From JAXLXE01 sp046328115 (GTDB lineage: Bacteria > Chloroflexota > UBA6077 > JACCZL01): a DNA stretch of 64,000 bases. Below, in pieces: positions 25,719 through 34,799 of the stretch. Location: assembly GCA_046328115.1 (NCBI GenBank), contig JAXLXE010000002.1:1-64000 (forward strand), read 5' to 3'. A program made the position numbers and the translations under genes. Numbering within the stretch: position 1 is the stretch's first letter; each line of letters starts with the position of its first letter. The notes under the pieces were generated by a model, which had not been told where the DNA came from, searched no databases, and worked only from the letters and a program-made list of their open reading frames with translations.

Positions 25719-27194
25719 TTACGCGCCGTTTGGGTTGACGCTCCCCGCCGGCGTGCGCGGCGCTTCGCCGATGCCGGGCAGCCGGCCCAGCAGGTCTGAG
25801 ACCCTGAGCCCCGTCAGCGCCTCGAACAGCGCCGGAGTCTGGGCGACCATCTTGGTCATATCCGCCGTGAGGCTGCTGGCGCCGACGGACCCACCATCCC
25901 CGCCAGTGGAGACGATGGTGATCTTGTCCACCTTGGCCAGCGGCTCCGCGAACGCCCGCGCGATGTCAGGTAGACCACCCAGCATCTTGTCCAGCATGGC
26001 GGCCTGGTTGTACTGGTGGAACGCGCTGGCTCGGACGGTCATGGCGGCGGCCTCCGCCTCTCCCTTGGCGCGCAGGATGTCCGCCTCCGCCTGGCCTTGC
26101 ACGCGAATGACCTCAGCCTGAGCCGTACCTTGGACGCGCGTGGCCTCCGCGGAGCCCTGCGCCTCCAGCGTCCGCCGCTGGCGCTCGGCCTCCGCAAGTG
26201 TCTCAATTCGCTGCCTCTCAGCCTCGGCCTGCTTCAGCACAGTGGCCTCCAGCTCGCGCTGGCGCCGCAGAATCTCAGCCTCCTGGACCTTGATCTGCTC
26301 CTCGCGCTGGGTGCGCTCAATGCGGACCTGCTCGGCCACGACTTGCTGCTGCATGATGTTGGCCTGGATGTCGTATGCCTTGTCGGCCTGCGCCTGAGCG
26401 GTCTTCGTGGAGCGGTCGAACTCGGCCCGCTTCAGGGCCAGGTCGCGCTCCGCTTCCGCCTGCCGCTCCTGCGAGGCGAGCTCGGCGATCACGCGCTGGC
26501 GATCAGCGTCTGCCTTGGCGATAGCCGCCTCCCGCATGGCCTCGGCCTGCTTGATCTGGGTGTCGCGGGTGGCCTCCGCGGCCGCGATGTCGGCGTCGCG
26601 CTTGACGCGCGCCACGTCAGGACGGCCCATGTTGGCGATGTACTCGTTCTTGTCCTTCACTTCCTTGATGGTGAAGGACACCACTTCCAGTCCCATCTTG
26701 GTCATGTCGTCGGCGACGTTGGCGCGCATGCGCTCCGCGACCATTTCTGGCTCCTTGACGATCTGCTCCACTGTGAGCTGGCCCACGATGCCGCGCAGGT
26801 GGCCTTCCATGACCAGGCGGATCAGCCCCTCGCGCTCCGGCGGCGCCTTGCTCAGGAACTGCTCACTGGCGGTGAGGATGCTCTCCGTGTCCGACTTGAC
26901 CTTGATCTGGGCGACCGCCTCAACGGTCACAGCCACACCCTGGCGGGTGTACAGGTCCTGCTGCGGCGCCACGTCGAACGACATGAGCTCTAGCGAGAGC
27001 TCGTCCCACGTCTGGACCATGGGCCAGATGACCACGCCGCCGCCCTTGACCACTCGGGTGCCACCCAGGCCGTAGACGATCAACGCGTGGTTCGGGCCGA
27101 CCTTCCGGTACAGCCGGGCCATGATGGCGATGATCCCGAAGAAGACGAACGCCAGCCCGACGGCGATGACCGCTACGGACACGATGCTGCTCAT
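25719..27194 (-). CDS. floT: Flotillin (FloT/YuaG-type)
   Basis: The 491-aa protein has an N-terminal membrane anchor (VAVIAVGLAFVFFGIIAIMARL), an SPFH/PHB domain (about 30-200: YRKVGPNHALIVYGLGGTRVVKGG, LMSFDVAPQQDLYTRQGVAVTVEAVAQIKV, KDKNEYIANMGRPDVARVKRDADI) and a long Ala/Glu-rich coiled coil (about 200-400). Flotillins scaffold functional membrane microdomains. The YuaF-type NfeD partner is encoded 49 nt upstream, and pspA downstream, all on the same strand. Length matches FloT. Confidence 0.93.
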   Translation of the reverse strand: MSSIVSVAVIAVGLAFVFFGIIAIMARLYRKVGPNHALIVYGLGGTRVVKGGGVVIWPMVQTWDELSLELMSFDVAPQQDLYTRQGVAVTVEAVAQIKVKSDTESILTASEQFLSKAPPEREGLIRLVMEGHLRGIVGQLTVEQIVKEPEMVAERMRANVADDMTKMGLEVVSFTIKEVKDKNEYIANMGRPDVARVKRDADIAAAEATRDTQIKQAEAMREAAIAKADADRQRVIAELASQERQAEAERDLALKRAEFDRSTKTAQAQADKAYDIQANIMQQQVVAEQVRIERTQREEQIKVQEAEILRRQRELEATVLKQAEAERQRIETLAEAERQRRTLEAQGSAEATRVQGTAQAEVIRVQGQAEADILRAKGEAEAAAMTVRASAFHQYNQAAMLDKMLGGLPDIARAFAEPLAKVDKITIVSTGGDGGSVGASSLTADMTKMVAQTPALFEALTGLRVSDLLGRLPGIGEAPRTPAGSVNPNGA

Positions 27195-27243
27195 GCTCAG
27201 ACTCCTCTCGCTCCACGCCGCCCGTAGGCTCGACGGTCACGGT

Positions 27244-27924
27244 TCACTGCTCTGGCTCCGAGTCTACGAACTGCTGCCACGGCTCCACGTAGGCAATGCC
27301 ACGCTCGTACCGAACGACGACGACCTCAGCCCCGATCTCGATCGGGGAGTCGTCCACCGACCGCGCGCCTTCACTGCGGCGGGCGCCGTCCCTGACAAAC
27401 AGGATCTCCCCGATACCCCCCTCTCGGATCGCGCGGGTCACGTGACCAACGGTGCCCTCGATGCGGAAGTCATCGGAGTTGAGCTGACGCTGCCCGGCCA
27501 GCAGGATCCGCACCAGGAAGAAGAAGATGCCCGCCCCGGCGACGATGCCGGCCACCGCGCCGACCAGCAGCGACAGTCCAGCGCTCCACCCGAGTGCCGT
27601 GCGCACGACGTAGCCGACGCCGCCGAAAAACGCGAGGAACGCGGTGGCGGTGTTGAGGTTGAAGGGCGACGGCGACGAGCTCACCCGCTCATCCGCAGCG
27701 CCGTGGGCGTGGCCCGCTTCGGCGGCGTGCGCGGCACTCCCATGTGCGCCGTGGGCCGCGGCGCCGTGGCCCAGATGCCCGTGGCCGCCGCCGTGACCCA
27801 GGTGACCCTCACCATGGCCTGCGTGAGCATGGCCAACGTGGAGCGCGCCGGCGGCAACGTTGAAGATGGTCAGCGCGAGCCCGAACACGAAGCAGAACAA
27901 GAACACTGCCTCGAGCAGATCCAT
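27244..27924 (-). CDS. NfeD/YuaF-type membrane protein with histidine-rich loop
   Basis: The 226-aa protein has three transmembrane segments (residues about 5-27, 92-112, 117-142) and a C-terminal OB-like domain (GTVGHVTRAIREGGIGEILFVRDG...EVVVVRYERGIAYVEPW), as in YuaF/NfeD partners of flotillin. Between the first and second helices is a loop with about 14 histidines in roughly 48 residues (GHAHAGHGEGHLGHGGGHG and onward), probably metal binding. It is the first gene of the nfeD-flotillin-pspA run. Confidence 0.82.
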   Translation of the reverse strand: MDLLEAVFLFCFVFGLALTIFNVAAGALHVGHAHAGHGEGHLGHGGGHGHLGHGAAAHGAHGSAAHAAEAGHAHGAADERVSSSPSPFNLNTATAFLAFFGGVGYVVRTALGWSAGLSLLVGAVAGIVAGAGIFFFLVRILLAGQRQLNSDDFRIEGTVGHVTRAIREGGIGEILFVRDGARRSEGARSVDDSPIEIGAEVVVVRYERGIAYVEPWQQFVDSEPEQ

Positions 27925-28021
27925 CGGACTTGACTAACGCCTCCCGCGCGGTCCACGCGCACGATCCGTTCACACTCTAAGATCACATTCTACGACGGCC
28001 TTTCTGGTCCAGGGGTTCCAC

Positions 28022-28702
28022 ATGCGTCTCATTGATCTCTCACACCGCATCGTGTTTCCGCACTGGCGCTGGAAGCCGGAGCGTGAGATCACGTCCAACC
28101 CGGCCCAGGGGGCGGTGTTCCTTTCCAGCCGGCTGAACATGACGCTCCACGGCTTCACCCACGTGGATGGTGCCTCCCACTTCTTGCGGGATGGCGCGGC
28201 CGTCGCGGACATGCCGCTGGACCGCTGGGTGGGCCCCGCGGCCGTCATCGACCTCACCCACGTTGGGGCTGATCAGGCCATACGGGTGGAGGATCTGGAA
28301 CGCTGCGCGGCTCACCTCCAGGCGGACGACATCGCGCTGCTACGCACGGACTGGGACCGCCGTCGCGACATCAGCTCGCGACAGTTCTGGACAGAGGCGC
28401 CATACGTGTCACGCGAGGCCGCGTTATGGCTAGCCGATCACGGTGTCAAGGCCGTTGGCTACGACTTCCCGGCGGACGCGTCCATGAAGAGCCACCCGGA
28501 AAACCCCGGCGCGCTCGGCCGCGAGGCGCAGACCACGCACGATGTCTTCTTCCCCCGCGGAATCGTGGTGATCGAGTACCTGGCCAACCTGGCGGCTATC
28601 GACGCGGCATCCCCGAGATCCCGAGCGTTCTTCGTGGCTCTCCCGCTGAAAGTGGACGGCGGTGACGGATCGCCCGTGCGCGCGGTGGCGCTGGAGCTGT
28701 GA
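28022..28702 (+). CDS. Cyclase family / kynurenine formamidase-like metal hydrolase
   Basis: The 226-aa protein starts MRLIDLSHRIVFPHWRWKPE and carries the metal-binding motif of the family, here HGFTHVDGASHF (family form HxGTHxDxPxH), plus RTDWDRR and a YDFPAD segment. The family includes bacterial formamidases (KynB), isatin hydrolase and polyketide-like cyclases. The substrate is not determined by context; no tryptophan-catabolism genes are near. It is transcribed divergently from the NfeD gene, 97 bp apart. Confidence 0.8.
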   Translation: MRLIDLSHRIVFPHWRWKPEREITSNPAQGAVFLSSRLNMTLHGFTHVDGASHFLRDGAAVADMPLDRWVGPAAVIDLTHVGADQAIRVEDLERCAAHLQADDIALLRTDWDRRRDISSRQFWTEAPYVSREAALWLADHGVKAVGYDFPADASMKSHPENPGALGREAQTTHDVFFPRGIVVIEYLANLAAIDAASPRSRAFFVALPLKVDGGDGSPVRAVALEL

Positions 28703-28824
28703 ACCACAACCAAACGTAACGACTTTGTAGCGCTGAAAGGCCCAGGGACTGTTGGGCGCGTGTCTATGATCCGAAGCGCGAACGCCGGCCGCCGTAGCCG
28801 AGCCAGCGAACCGAGGTGCCCTCG

Positions 28825-29568
28825 ATGGCGGTTCCGCTCCTAGTCCACCGCGAATCCCGACCTCGTCGCGCGGGCTCCGCACCCGGCACGGTGCTGGACC
28901 AGCAGGCGATTGAGGATCTCGCGCACGATCTGCGCAGTCCCTTGAGCGCCCTGCAGGGCTTGCTGGAGCTGGTCCTCCACGAGCCGGATAGCGTGCTCAC
29001 CCCATCGCAGCGCCACCTCCTCGACTGCGCGGTCATGGCCGGCGGGCGTCTCCGCACAACGATTGACCGAGTCATCGACACGCATCTTTCCCCGGTGACC
29101 GGTGACCGAAACTCGGCGAGCGTGGGAGACAGCCTGGCGGGTGTGCTCCCGCGACTGCAGAGCGCCGCGGAGTCTCGTGGCGTCCGACTTGCGATGCAGG
29201 TCCCCGCCTCGTTACCCCCCGTGGCGGTCGACCCCGCGGATCTAGGGCGCATTCTGGACAATCTGATCGACAACGCCATCAAGTACGGACGCGAGGGTGG
29301 GAACGTGTCCATCCGCGCGCGGGCACTCCGCCGACACGTCCAGTGTGTGATCAGCGACGACGGAATGGGCATCCCCGCGGACGAACTGTCCAGAGTTTTC
29401 GATCGGCGTTTCCGAGCGTCCTCCGTGACTGGCACCCACGTGGGCTCAGGGCTGGGGCTCTCGATCTGCCGGCGGCTCGTGCACGAGCACGGCGGTCGGA
29501 TCTGGGTACGGAGCGCCGTGGGCGAAGGATCTACGTTCGGATTCACACTGCCGATCGCCCAGGAGTGA
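28825..29568 (+). CDS. Cytoplasmic sensor histidine kinase (HisKA-HATPase)
   Basis: The 247-aa kinase lacks membrane segments and sensor domains. The HisKA H-box reads AIEDLAHDLRSPLSALQGLL. The HATPase N-box is LDNLIDNAIKYGREGG, the G1 and F boxes SDDGMGIPADELSRVFDRRFRAS, and G2 GSGLGLSICRRLVHEHGG. The input may come from another protein. ATG 28825 has GAGG 8 nt upstream. It is followed 21 nt later by an O-antigen ligase-like gene; no response regulator is adjacent (a solitary receiver lies at 6.2 kb). Confidence 0.88.
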   Translation: MAVPLLVHRESRPRRAGSAPGTVLDQQAIEDLAHDLRSPLSALQGLLELVLHEPDSVLTPSQRHLLDCAVMAGGRLRTTIDRVIDTHLSPVTGDRNSASVGDSLAGVLPRLQSAAESRGVRLAMQVPASLPPVAVDPADLGRILDNLIDNAIKYGREGGNVSIRARALRRHVQCVISDDGMGIPADELSRVFDRRFRASSVTGTHVGSGLGLSICRRLVHEHGGRIWVRSAVGEGSTFGFTLPIAQE

Positions 29569-29589
29569 CGCCGGCCCATCGGGGCAAAC

Positions 29590-30957
29590 GTGCGCCCGGG
29601 CGCTAGCCGCGCTGGGAGCGAGGCAGTCTGGGCCTCGATAGCACCTGGCCTGTTTGGCGGGACCATCTGGGCGCTGGCACCCTGGCCCGCGGCGGCGCTG
29701 GGCCCCGTTCTCATCGCCGCCGGCGCATTCGCCAGCCCACTGGGCGGGCTGCTGGTAATCGTGGCGACGCTGCCGTTCAGCGACTGGGCGGCTCGCCACG
29801 CCGCCGTGGGTATTCCACTGACAGAGCTGGCCTTTGTGGCGGCGGCGACGGGCGCGCTGGCCAGGCACGGCCGCTCGGATTGGGGTGCGACCTTCCGCGC
29901 TGGCGTCGAGCGCGCGCGCGGACCCCACGTGGCGCCGATACTACTGCTGCTGGCAGCGGCCGCCCTCTCATTGCTCGCCACGGAGTATCCACGGCTGAGC
30001 CTGCGCATGCTGCGGACGGTGGTCGTAGAACCGGTTGCGTTCTACTACTTCGCGCGGCTCACGCTAACAACACCCCAGCGGGGACAACTTGCCGCTACGG
30101 CCCTGGTGGCCGGCGTGACGATCGCGTGCGCCTGGGCGTTGATCGCGTACGCTAGTGCCGGCACCACAATCGCCGGGCAGATCGATCCGCGGGCCCGCGG
30201 CCCATTCCAGTCACCCAACAACCTCAGCCTCGTGATTGGCCGCGCCCTGCCGATGGCCCTGGCCCTGGCGCTGGTGGGCGGCACCACTTCGCGGGGCGCC
30301 GCCTCAGCGGCGGGCGCGGCCATCCAGTGTGCCGCCCTGTTGGCATCACGATCTGTGGGCGGCTGGCTTTCCGTCGCGGTCTCGACAGTCGCCTTCATCG
30401 GTCAAGTCGCGACCCGGCGCACCACGGTGGCAGCGATCGCCGCGCTTGCACTGGCCGCCGTAGCCGCCAGTCTCTCACCGTGGGTCCGAACCCGGATGGA
30501 CCCAACGACGGGCACCAGTCTGGCGCGCGTCCAGCTCTGGACCGTGGGCGTGGAGATGCTCAGGGACCACCCGATTCTCGGGATTGGTCTTGACAACTTC
30601 CTCTACCGGTATCCGGCCTACTTCGCTCCCGGCACCGCGTTTGAGCCCAATCTCTCGCACCCGCACAACGTGGTGCTCGATGCATGGCTCTCGCTGGGCC
30701 TCCTCGGCCCCGTGGCCTTCGGCTGGCTGATCCTCGCGTTCTTCCGCCAGGCCGCCAAACAGGACGTGTCGTCGGACAGGGGCAACCGCGACTATCTCCG
30801 AGCGGCCGTCGTCGCGAGCATGGTGGACTTCATCGTCCACGGCCTCCTGGACAATAGTTACTTCGTCGCCGAGCTTGCCTACATCTTCTGGTTGACCCTG
30901 GCGCTGCCGGACGCCATCCGCGCGCCGGAGCAGGACGAGACGCGGGTCCCCGACTAA
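29590..30957 (+). CDS. O-antigen ligase / Wzy-like polymerase family membrane protein
   Basis: The 455-aa polytopic protein has about 10-12 hydrophobic segments and the Wzy_C signature LARVQLWTVGVEMLRDHPILGIGLDNFLYRYP followed by LSHPHNVVLDAWLSLGLLGP, where the His and the charged loop are conserved in ligases and polymerases of cell-surface glycans. Start GTG 29590. Its stop overlaps the convergent rhomboid stop by 4 nt (CTAA). Whether it ligates or polymerises glycan is undecided. Confidence 0.82.
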   Translation: MRPGASRAGSEAVWASIAPGLFGGTIWALAPWPAAALGPVLIAAGAFASPLGGLLVIVATLPFSDWAARHAAVGIPLTELAFVAAATGALARHGRSDWGATFRAGVERARGPHVAPILLLLAAAALSLLATEYPRLSLRMLRTVVVEPVAFYYFARLTLTTPQRGQLAATALVAGVTIACAWALIAYASAGTTIAGQIDPRARGPFQSPNNLSLVIGRALPMALALALVGGTTSRGAASAAGAAIQCAALLASRSVGGWLSVAVSTVAFIGQVATRRTTVAAIAALALAAVAASLSPWVRTRMDPTTGTSLARVQLWTVGVEMLRDHPILGIGLDNFLYRYPAYFAPGTAFEPNLSHPHNVVLDAWLSLGLLGPVAFGWLILAFFRQAAKQDVSSDRGNRDYLRAAVVASMVDFIVHGLLDNSYFVAELAYIFWLTLALPDAIRAPEQDETRVPD

Positions 30958-31640
30958 CGCTGCGCGGGGCGCATGAGAAACACCAGCGCCAGGCCGGCGA
31001 CGAACCCCCCGACGTGCGCCCAGAAGGCGACGCCGCCCCCCGCCGTCTGCTCGGTAGCGCCCAGGGCCGCGATCCCGGAGAACACTTGAGTCACGAACCA
31101 GAAGCCAATCATGAGTAGCGCGGGGACGCGACGGACGACGACGAACGGTCCCAAGAACAACAACGTGCGGACAACGGCTTGGGGAAACAAGACCAGGTAC
31201 GCAGCCAGCACGCCCGCGATAGCGCCGCTGGCGCCTACACTGGGTGTGCGGGCACCCCAGTTGAACGCGATGTGCGCCAGGCTGGCCAGGAGCCCGCAGA
31301 CCATGTAGAAGGCCAGATACTGCCCGTGGCCCAGCCGATCCTCCACGTTGTCCCCGAAGATCCACAGGTACAGCATGTTGGAGCCTACGTGCAGCAGCCC
31401 TCCATGGAGGAACATCGAGGTGAGCAACGTGGTCAAGTACAGGCCCCCGGGGGCGGGCGGCGGGACATCTCGATTGAGCGCGAATTCCAGGGGCACGACG
31501 CCGGCGGAATTGAACAGCGTCTCCACACCGGCGCCCAGCGAAAGCTCGTAGATAAACACCACGACGTTGATGGCGATCAGGCTAAACGTGACCACCGGGG
31601 GCCGCCTGCGCGGACCTGGCTCATCGCTGATGGGAATCAC
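30954..31640 (-). CDS. Rhomboid family intramembrane serine protease
   Basis: The 228-aa rhomboid has about seven transmembrane segments, the nucleophile serine in GASGAIAG, the paired histidine in AHVGGFVAG, and the L1/TM2 block FLHGGLLHVGSNMLYLWIFGDNVEDRLGH. I place the start at GTG 31640 because an AGGAG box lies 9 nt upstream; an earlier start would add 29 residues without a ribosome site. It probably cleaves single-pass membrane proteins within the membrane; substrates unknown. It is divergent to the EF-G2 gene. Confidence 0.87.
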   Translation of the reverse strand: MIPISDEPGPRRRPPVVTFSLIAINVVVFIYELSLGAGVETLFNSAGVVPLEFALNRDVPPPAPGGLYLTTLLTSMFLHGGLLHVGSNMLYLWIFGDNVEDRLGHGQYLAFYMVCGLLASLAHIAFNWGARTPSVGASGAIAGVLAAYLVLFPQAVVRTLLFLGPFVVVRRVPALLMIGFWFVTQVFSGIAALGATEQTAGGGVAFWAHVGGFVAGLALVFLMRPAQR

Positions 31641-31707
31641 TGGCGCTGGCTCCTGGCACGGTCTGTTCGCGGTCGGCGCAAACCCGGGCCCCCAAAAATG
31701 CGACGCG

Positions 31708-31713
31708 TATAAT
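31708..31713 (+). promoter_or_regulatory. -10 element upstream of EF-G2
   Basis: A perfect TATAAT lies in the 175-bp divergent region between the rhomboid and EF-G2 genes, about 100 nt before the EF-G2 ATG. No good -35 box is visible at 16-18 bp, so assignment rests on the -10 alone. Confidence 0.45.
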
Positions 31714-31815
31714 ATCGTGGTACGCAACTAGGACCTTGGTGACTGGCGAGGAGGATGTGCTCCCGCCGCGCGAACACCGCAGGACCTCGGGGAATGCTCG
31801 ACGAAGGAGTCCGGT

Positions 31816-33870
31816 ATGAAGTCGTATGACGCTGACCACGTGTTCAACGTCGCCCTCGTCTCCCATGGTGGAGCCGGCAAGACCTCCCTGGTAGAGGCCA
31901 TGCTGTTCACCTCCGGCGCCATCACGCGGCTCGGCAGCGTGGAGGAGGGGAACACGACCAGCGACTTCGACCCGGACGAACAGAAGCGCCGCATGTCGGT
32001 GAGCCTGTCGCTGGCGCCGCTGGAATGGGACGGGAACAAGGTCAACCTGCTGGACACCCCTGGCTATGCCGACTTCTTTGGCGAGCTCATCGAGGGCGTC
32101 CACGTGGCGGACGCGGCGATCGTGGTGATCGATGGCACCTCCGGCGTACAGGTGGGCACCGAGTCCGCATGGCGTGAGTGTGAGGCCCGCGGGTTGCCAC
32201 GGATCGTCTACGTGAATCGCCTGGACCGCGAGAACTCAGACTACGAGCGGACGCTGGAGCAGCTCCGCGAACGATACGGTAAGCACCTGGTGCCTGTGAC
32301 GGCACCGATCGGCCGGGAGCACAGCTTTTCAGGCGTGGTGGACCTGCTCAGCCGTAAGGCGTACGCCGGAGCCGGTGCCGCGCCATCTGATGACGTGCCC
32401 GCGGATGCCGCCGCGGCGGTTGATCGGCTGCGCGAAATGCTGGTCGAGTCCGTCTGTGAGCTGGACGACGATCTCCTCAATCTGTACCTGGAAGGGGAGG
32501 AAGTGGACACGGACGCCGTGCGCCACGTCCTGGCCGATGGCGTACGCGGCGGCAGCCTGATACCCGTGTGCTGCGGCTCCGCGACGCACCAGGTCGGAAT
32601 CACGCCGCTGCTAGACCTGATCGTAGGCACGCTTCCGCCGGCAAGCAGCCGGACGGTTCCGCTATCCGAAGGCACCACTGGGGCGGATGGGAAGCTCGCG
32701 GCACTTGCTTTCAAGACCATCTCCGATCCGTACATCGGCCGCCTGTCCTACGTACGCGTCTACTCGGGAGCGCTCAACGCGGACGGGCACGTGTGGAACT
32801 CCGCGAAAGGAAAGGACGAGCGCGTGGGCCAGCTCTTCTTCATGCGCGGCAAGACCCAGGAGACCACACCCCGCATCTCCGCGGGCGACATCGGCGTGAT
32901 CCCGAAGCTGGCTGACACATCGACCGGAGACACGCTCACGCAGAAAGACGGCGCCCTCTTCCTGGTGCGCCCCAAGTTCCCCGAGACCTCTTACTCCGCC
33001 TCGATCCACCCAAAGACCCGCGCGGACGTGGACAAGCTGAGCACGGCGTTGCAGCGCATCATGGAGGAGGATCCCACCCTCAAGATCTTCCGCGAGGAGT
33101 CCACCGGCGAGACCATCATGTCTGGGTTGGGCGAATCGCACGTGGCGATCAGCGCGGAACGGCTGCAGCGCAAGTACGGCGTGAGCGTGGAGGTGGGGCT
33201 TCCGCGAGTCGCCTACCGCGAGACGGTCAACGGAACCGCCAAGGCGCTGGGCCGCCACGTTCGCCAGTCTGGCGGCCATGGGCAGTATGGCGTGTGCCAT
33301 CTGGAGATTGAGCCCCTGGATCGCGGCGCGCAGTTTGAGTTCGTGGACAAGATCGTGGGCGGCGTGGTGCCCAAGCAGTTCATTCCCGCAATCGAGAAGG
33401 GCGTGCGCGAGGCGATGGACGTGGGCCCGCTAGCCGGCTACCCGGTCGTGGACGTGCGAGTCTCGCTGTTTGATGGGAAGTACCACCCCGTGGATTCGTC
33501 CGAGGCCGCCTTCAAGATGGCCGGCTCCATTGGTTTCAAGCAGGGCATGATGGACGCCCGTCCCGTCTTGTTGGAGCCGGTGATGCAGGTGGAGATCACG
33601 GTGCCGGACGAGTTCACCGGCGACGTGATGGGGGACCTCAACAGCCGACGGGCACGCGTCCAGGGGATGAATCCAGCGGGCGGCTTCACCACCATCGGCG
33701 CCCAGGTCCCTCAGGCGGAGATGCTGCGGTACGCCACCGAGCTTCGCTCAATGACCCAGGGCCGCGGCGCGTACAGCATGCACTTCTCCCACTACGAAGA
33801 GGTGCCGGCACACACGGCACAGAAGGTGATCGACGAGCGCAAGAAGGAGCACGCCGAGAGCCGGGCCTAG
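31816..33870 (+). CDS. fusA2: Elongation factor G-like GTPase (EF-G2 type)
   Basis: The 684-aa translational GTPase has the five-domain EF-G layout. The P-loop reads VSHGGAGKTSLV (classical EF-G has AHIDAGKT), G3 is LLDTPGYADFFGEL, and G4 is VNRLDREN instead of NKMD, features of the EF-G2 branch. The C-terminal domains IV-V contain HGQYGVCHLEIEPLDRG and LNSRRARVQGMNPAGG. EF-G2 proteins can lack translocase activity and act in recycling or ribosome rescue; that role is not proven here. The canonical fusA is not in the window. Its stop codon overlaps the stop of ribF (CTAG). Confidence 0.88.
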   Translation: MKSYDADHVFNVALVSHGGAGKTSLVEAMLFTSGAITRLGSVEEGNTTSDFDPDEQKRRMSVSLSLAPLEWDGNKVNLLDTPGYADFFGELIEGVHVADAAIVVIDGTSGVQVGTESAWRECEARGLPRIVYVNRLDRENSDYERTLEQLRERYGKHLVPVTAPIGREHSFSGVVDLLSRKAYAGAGAAPSDDVPADAAAAVDRLREMLVESVCELDDDLLNLYLEGEEVDTDAVRHVLADGVRGGSLIPVCCGSATHQVGITPLLDLIVGTLPPASSRTVPLSEGTTGADGKLAALAFKTISDPYIGRLSYVRVYSGALNADGHVWNSAKGKDERVGQLFFMRGKTQETTPRISAGDIGVIPKLADTSTGDTLTQKDGALFLVRPKFPETSYSASIHPKTRADVDKLSTALQRIMEEDPTLKIFREESTGETIMSGLGESHVAISAERLQRKYGVSVEVGLPRVAYRETVNGTAKALGRHVRQSGGHGQYGVCHLEIEPLDRGAQFEFVDKIVGGVVPKQFIPAIEKGVREAMDVGPLAGYPVVDVRVSLFDGKYHPVDSSEAAFKMAGSIGFKQGMMDARPVLLEPVMQVEITVPDEFTGDVMGDLNSRRARVQGMNPAGGFTTIGAQVPQAEMLRYATELRSMTQGRGAYSMHFSHYEEVPAHTAQKVIDERKKEHAESRA

Positions 33871-34796
33871 AGGCTCTCCGCGACTCCCCTTTGACGCGGC
33901 GCGCTGGCTGCCAGAAGCCGGCGCGCCGCTTCTGTATCAGCCTGAATCTGGACTCTGAGCTCGTCGACAGACGAGAATCGCTGGACGCCTCGAACCCGCC
34001 CGATGAACTCAACTGACACGGTCTCTCCGTAGACGTCGGCGTGAAAGTCCAGCAGGTGCACCTCCAGAAGCCGTTCGTGCTCAGCGAACGTAGGTCTGGG
34101 ACCGAGATTCGCGACTGACGGGATCGGTGCGCCCGCACGCCACGTTACCGTGGCGTACACGCCGTCTCCCGGCAGTTGTCGCAAACTGGGCACGCGGACG
34201 TTCGCCGTGGGAAACCCGATCGTGCGCCCGCGAGCGGCACCATGCTCGATGGTGCCGGTGAGGCGATACGGTCGGCCCAGCAACTGGCTCGCCTGCGCCA
34301 CGGCGCCGGTTGCCAGGAGGCCGCGGATCGCCGTGCTGGAGATGACGTCGTCGCTGTCGCGGCGAGGCGGCACCACGTGGAGCCCATATCCCCGGATGGC
34401 GCCCAGTTCAGCGAGCGCGGCGATGGTGCCGGAACGGTCACGTCCCACCGCGAAGTCGCTCCCAACCCAGAGCTCAGACACGGGGTGACTCCGTTCCACT
34501 AGATCCAGGAACTCCTCCGGGGTCAGCCGCGAGAGCTCTGGCGTGAACTCCAGCACGAGCACGTGGTCCAGGCCAATCGCTTTGAGGAGCGAGACCTTCT
34601 CATCCGGATCCGTGAGGTAGGTGAGCCGCCGCTCCGGCCGCATCACGGTATCCGGATGGGGGTGGAACGTGACTCCGACACTTCTTAATCTCAGCGCGCG
34701 CGCCCGGTCCACCACCTGACCCACCAGGTGCTGATGTCCGCGGTGCACACCATCGAACGCGCCGATGGTCACCACCGCGCCGTGTTCAGCCGTCAT
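33867..34796 (-). CDS. ribF: Bifunctional riboflavin kinase / FAD synthetase
   Basis: The 309-aa enzyme makes FMN and FAD. The adenylyltransferase domain starts VVTIGAFDGVHRGHQHLV with VTFHPHPDTVMRP and the GRDRSGT/ISSTAIRGLL motifs. The C-terminal flavokinase domain contains HGAARGRTIGFPTANV, GVYATVTW and LLEVHLLDFHADVYGETVSVEFI. It begins 3 nt after the truB stop and ends the nusA-to-ribF operon. The 3' end overlaps the EF-G2 gene by 4 nt on the opposite strand. Confidence 0.95.
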   Translation of the reverse strand: MTAEHGAVVTIGAFDGVHRGHQHLVGQVVDRARALRLRSVGVTFHPHPDTVMRPERRLTYLTDPDEKVSLLKAIGLDHVLVLEFTPELSRLTPEEFLDLVERSHPVSELWVGSDFAVGRDRSGTIAALAELGAIRGYGLHVVPPRRDSDDVISSTAIRGLLATGAVAQASQLLGRPYRLTGTIEHGAARGRTIGFPTANVRVPSLRQLPGDGVYATVTWRAGAPIPSVANLGPRPTFAEHERLLEVHLLDFHADVYGETVSVEFIGRVRGVQRFSSVDELRVQIQADTEAARRLLAASAPRQRGVAESL

Positions 34797-34799
34797 CGG

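Noticed and set aside
26016..26993. 325-codon plus-strand Leu-rich frame inside flotillin
   Set aside because: Antisense of the Ala/Glu/Gln coiled coil; no independent signals.
33897..33930. Inverted repeat GCGGCGCGC...GCGCGCCGC after EF-G2
   Set aside because: It lies in the ribF coding end and has no T-run; terminator function cannot be supported.
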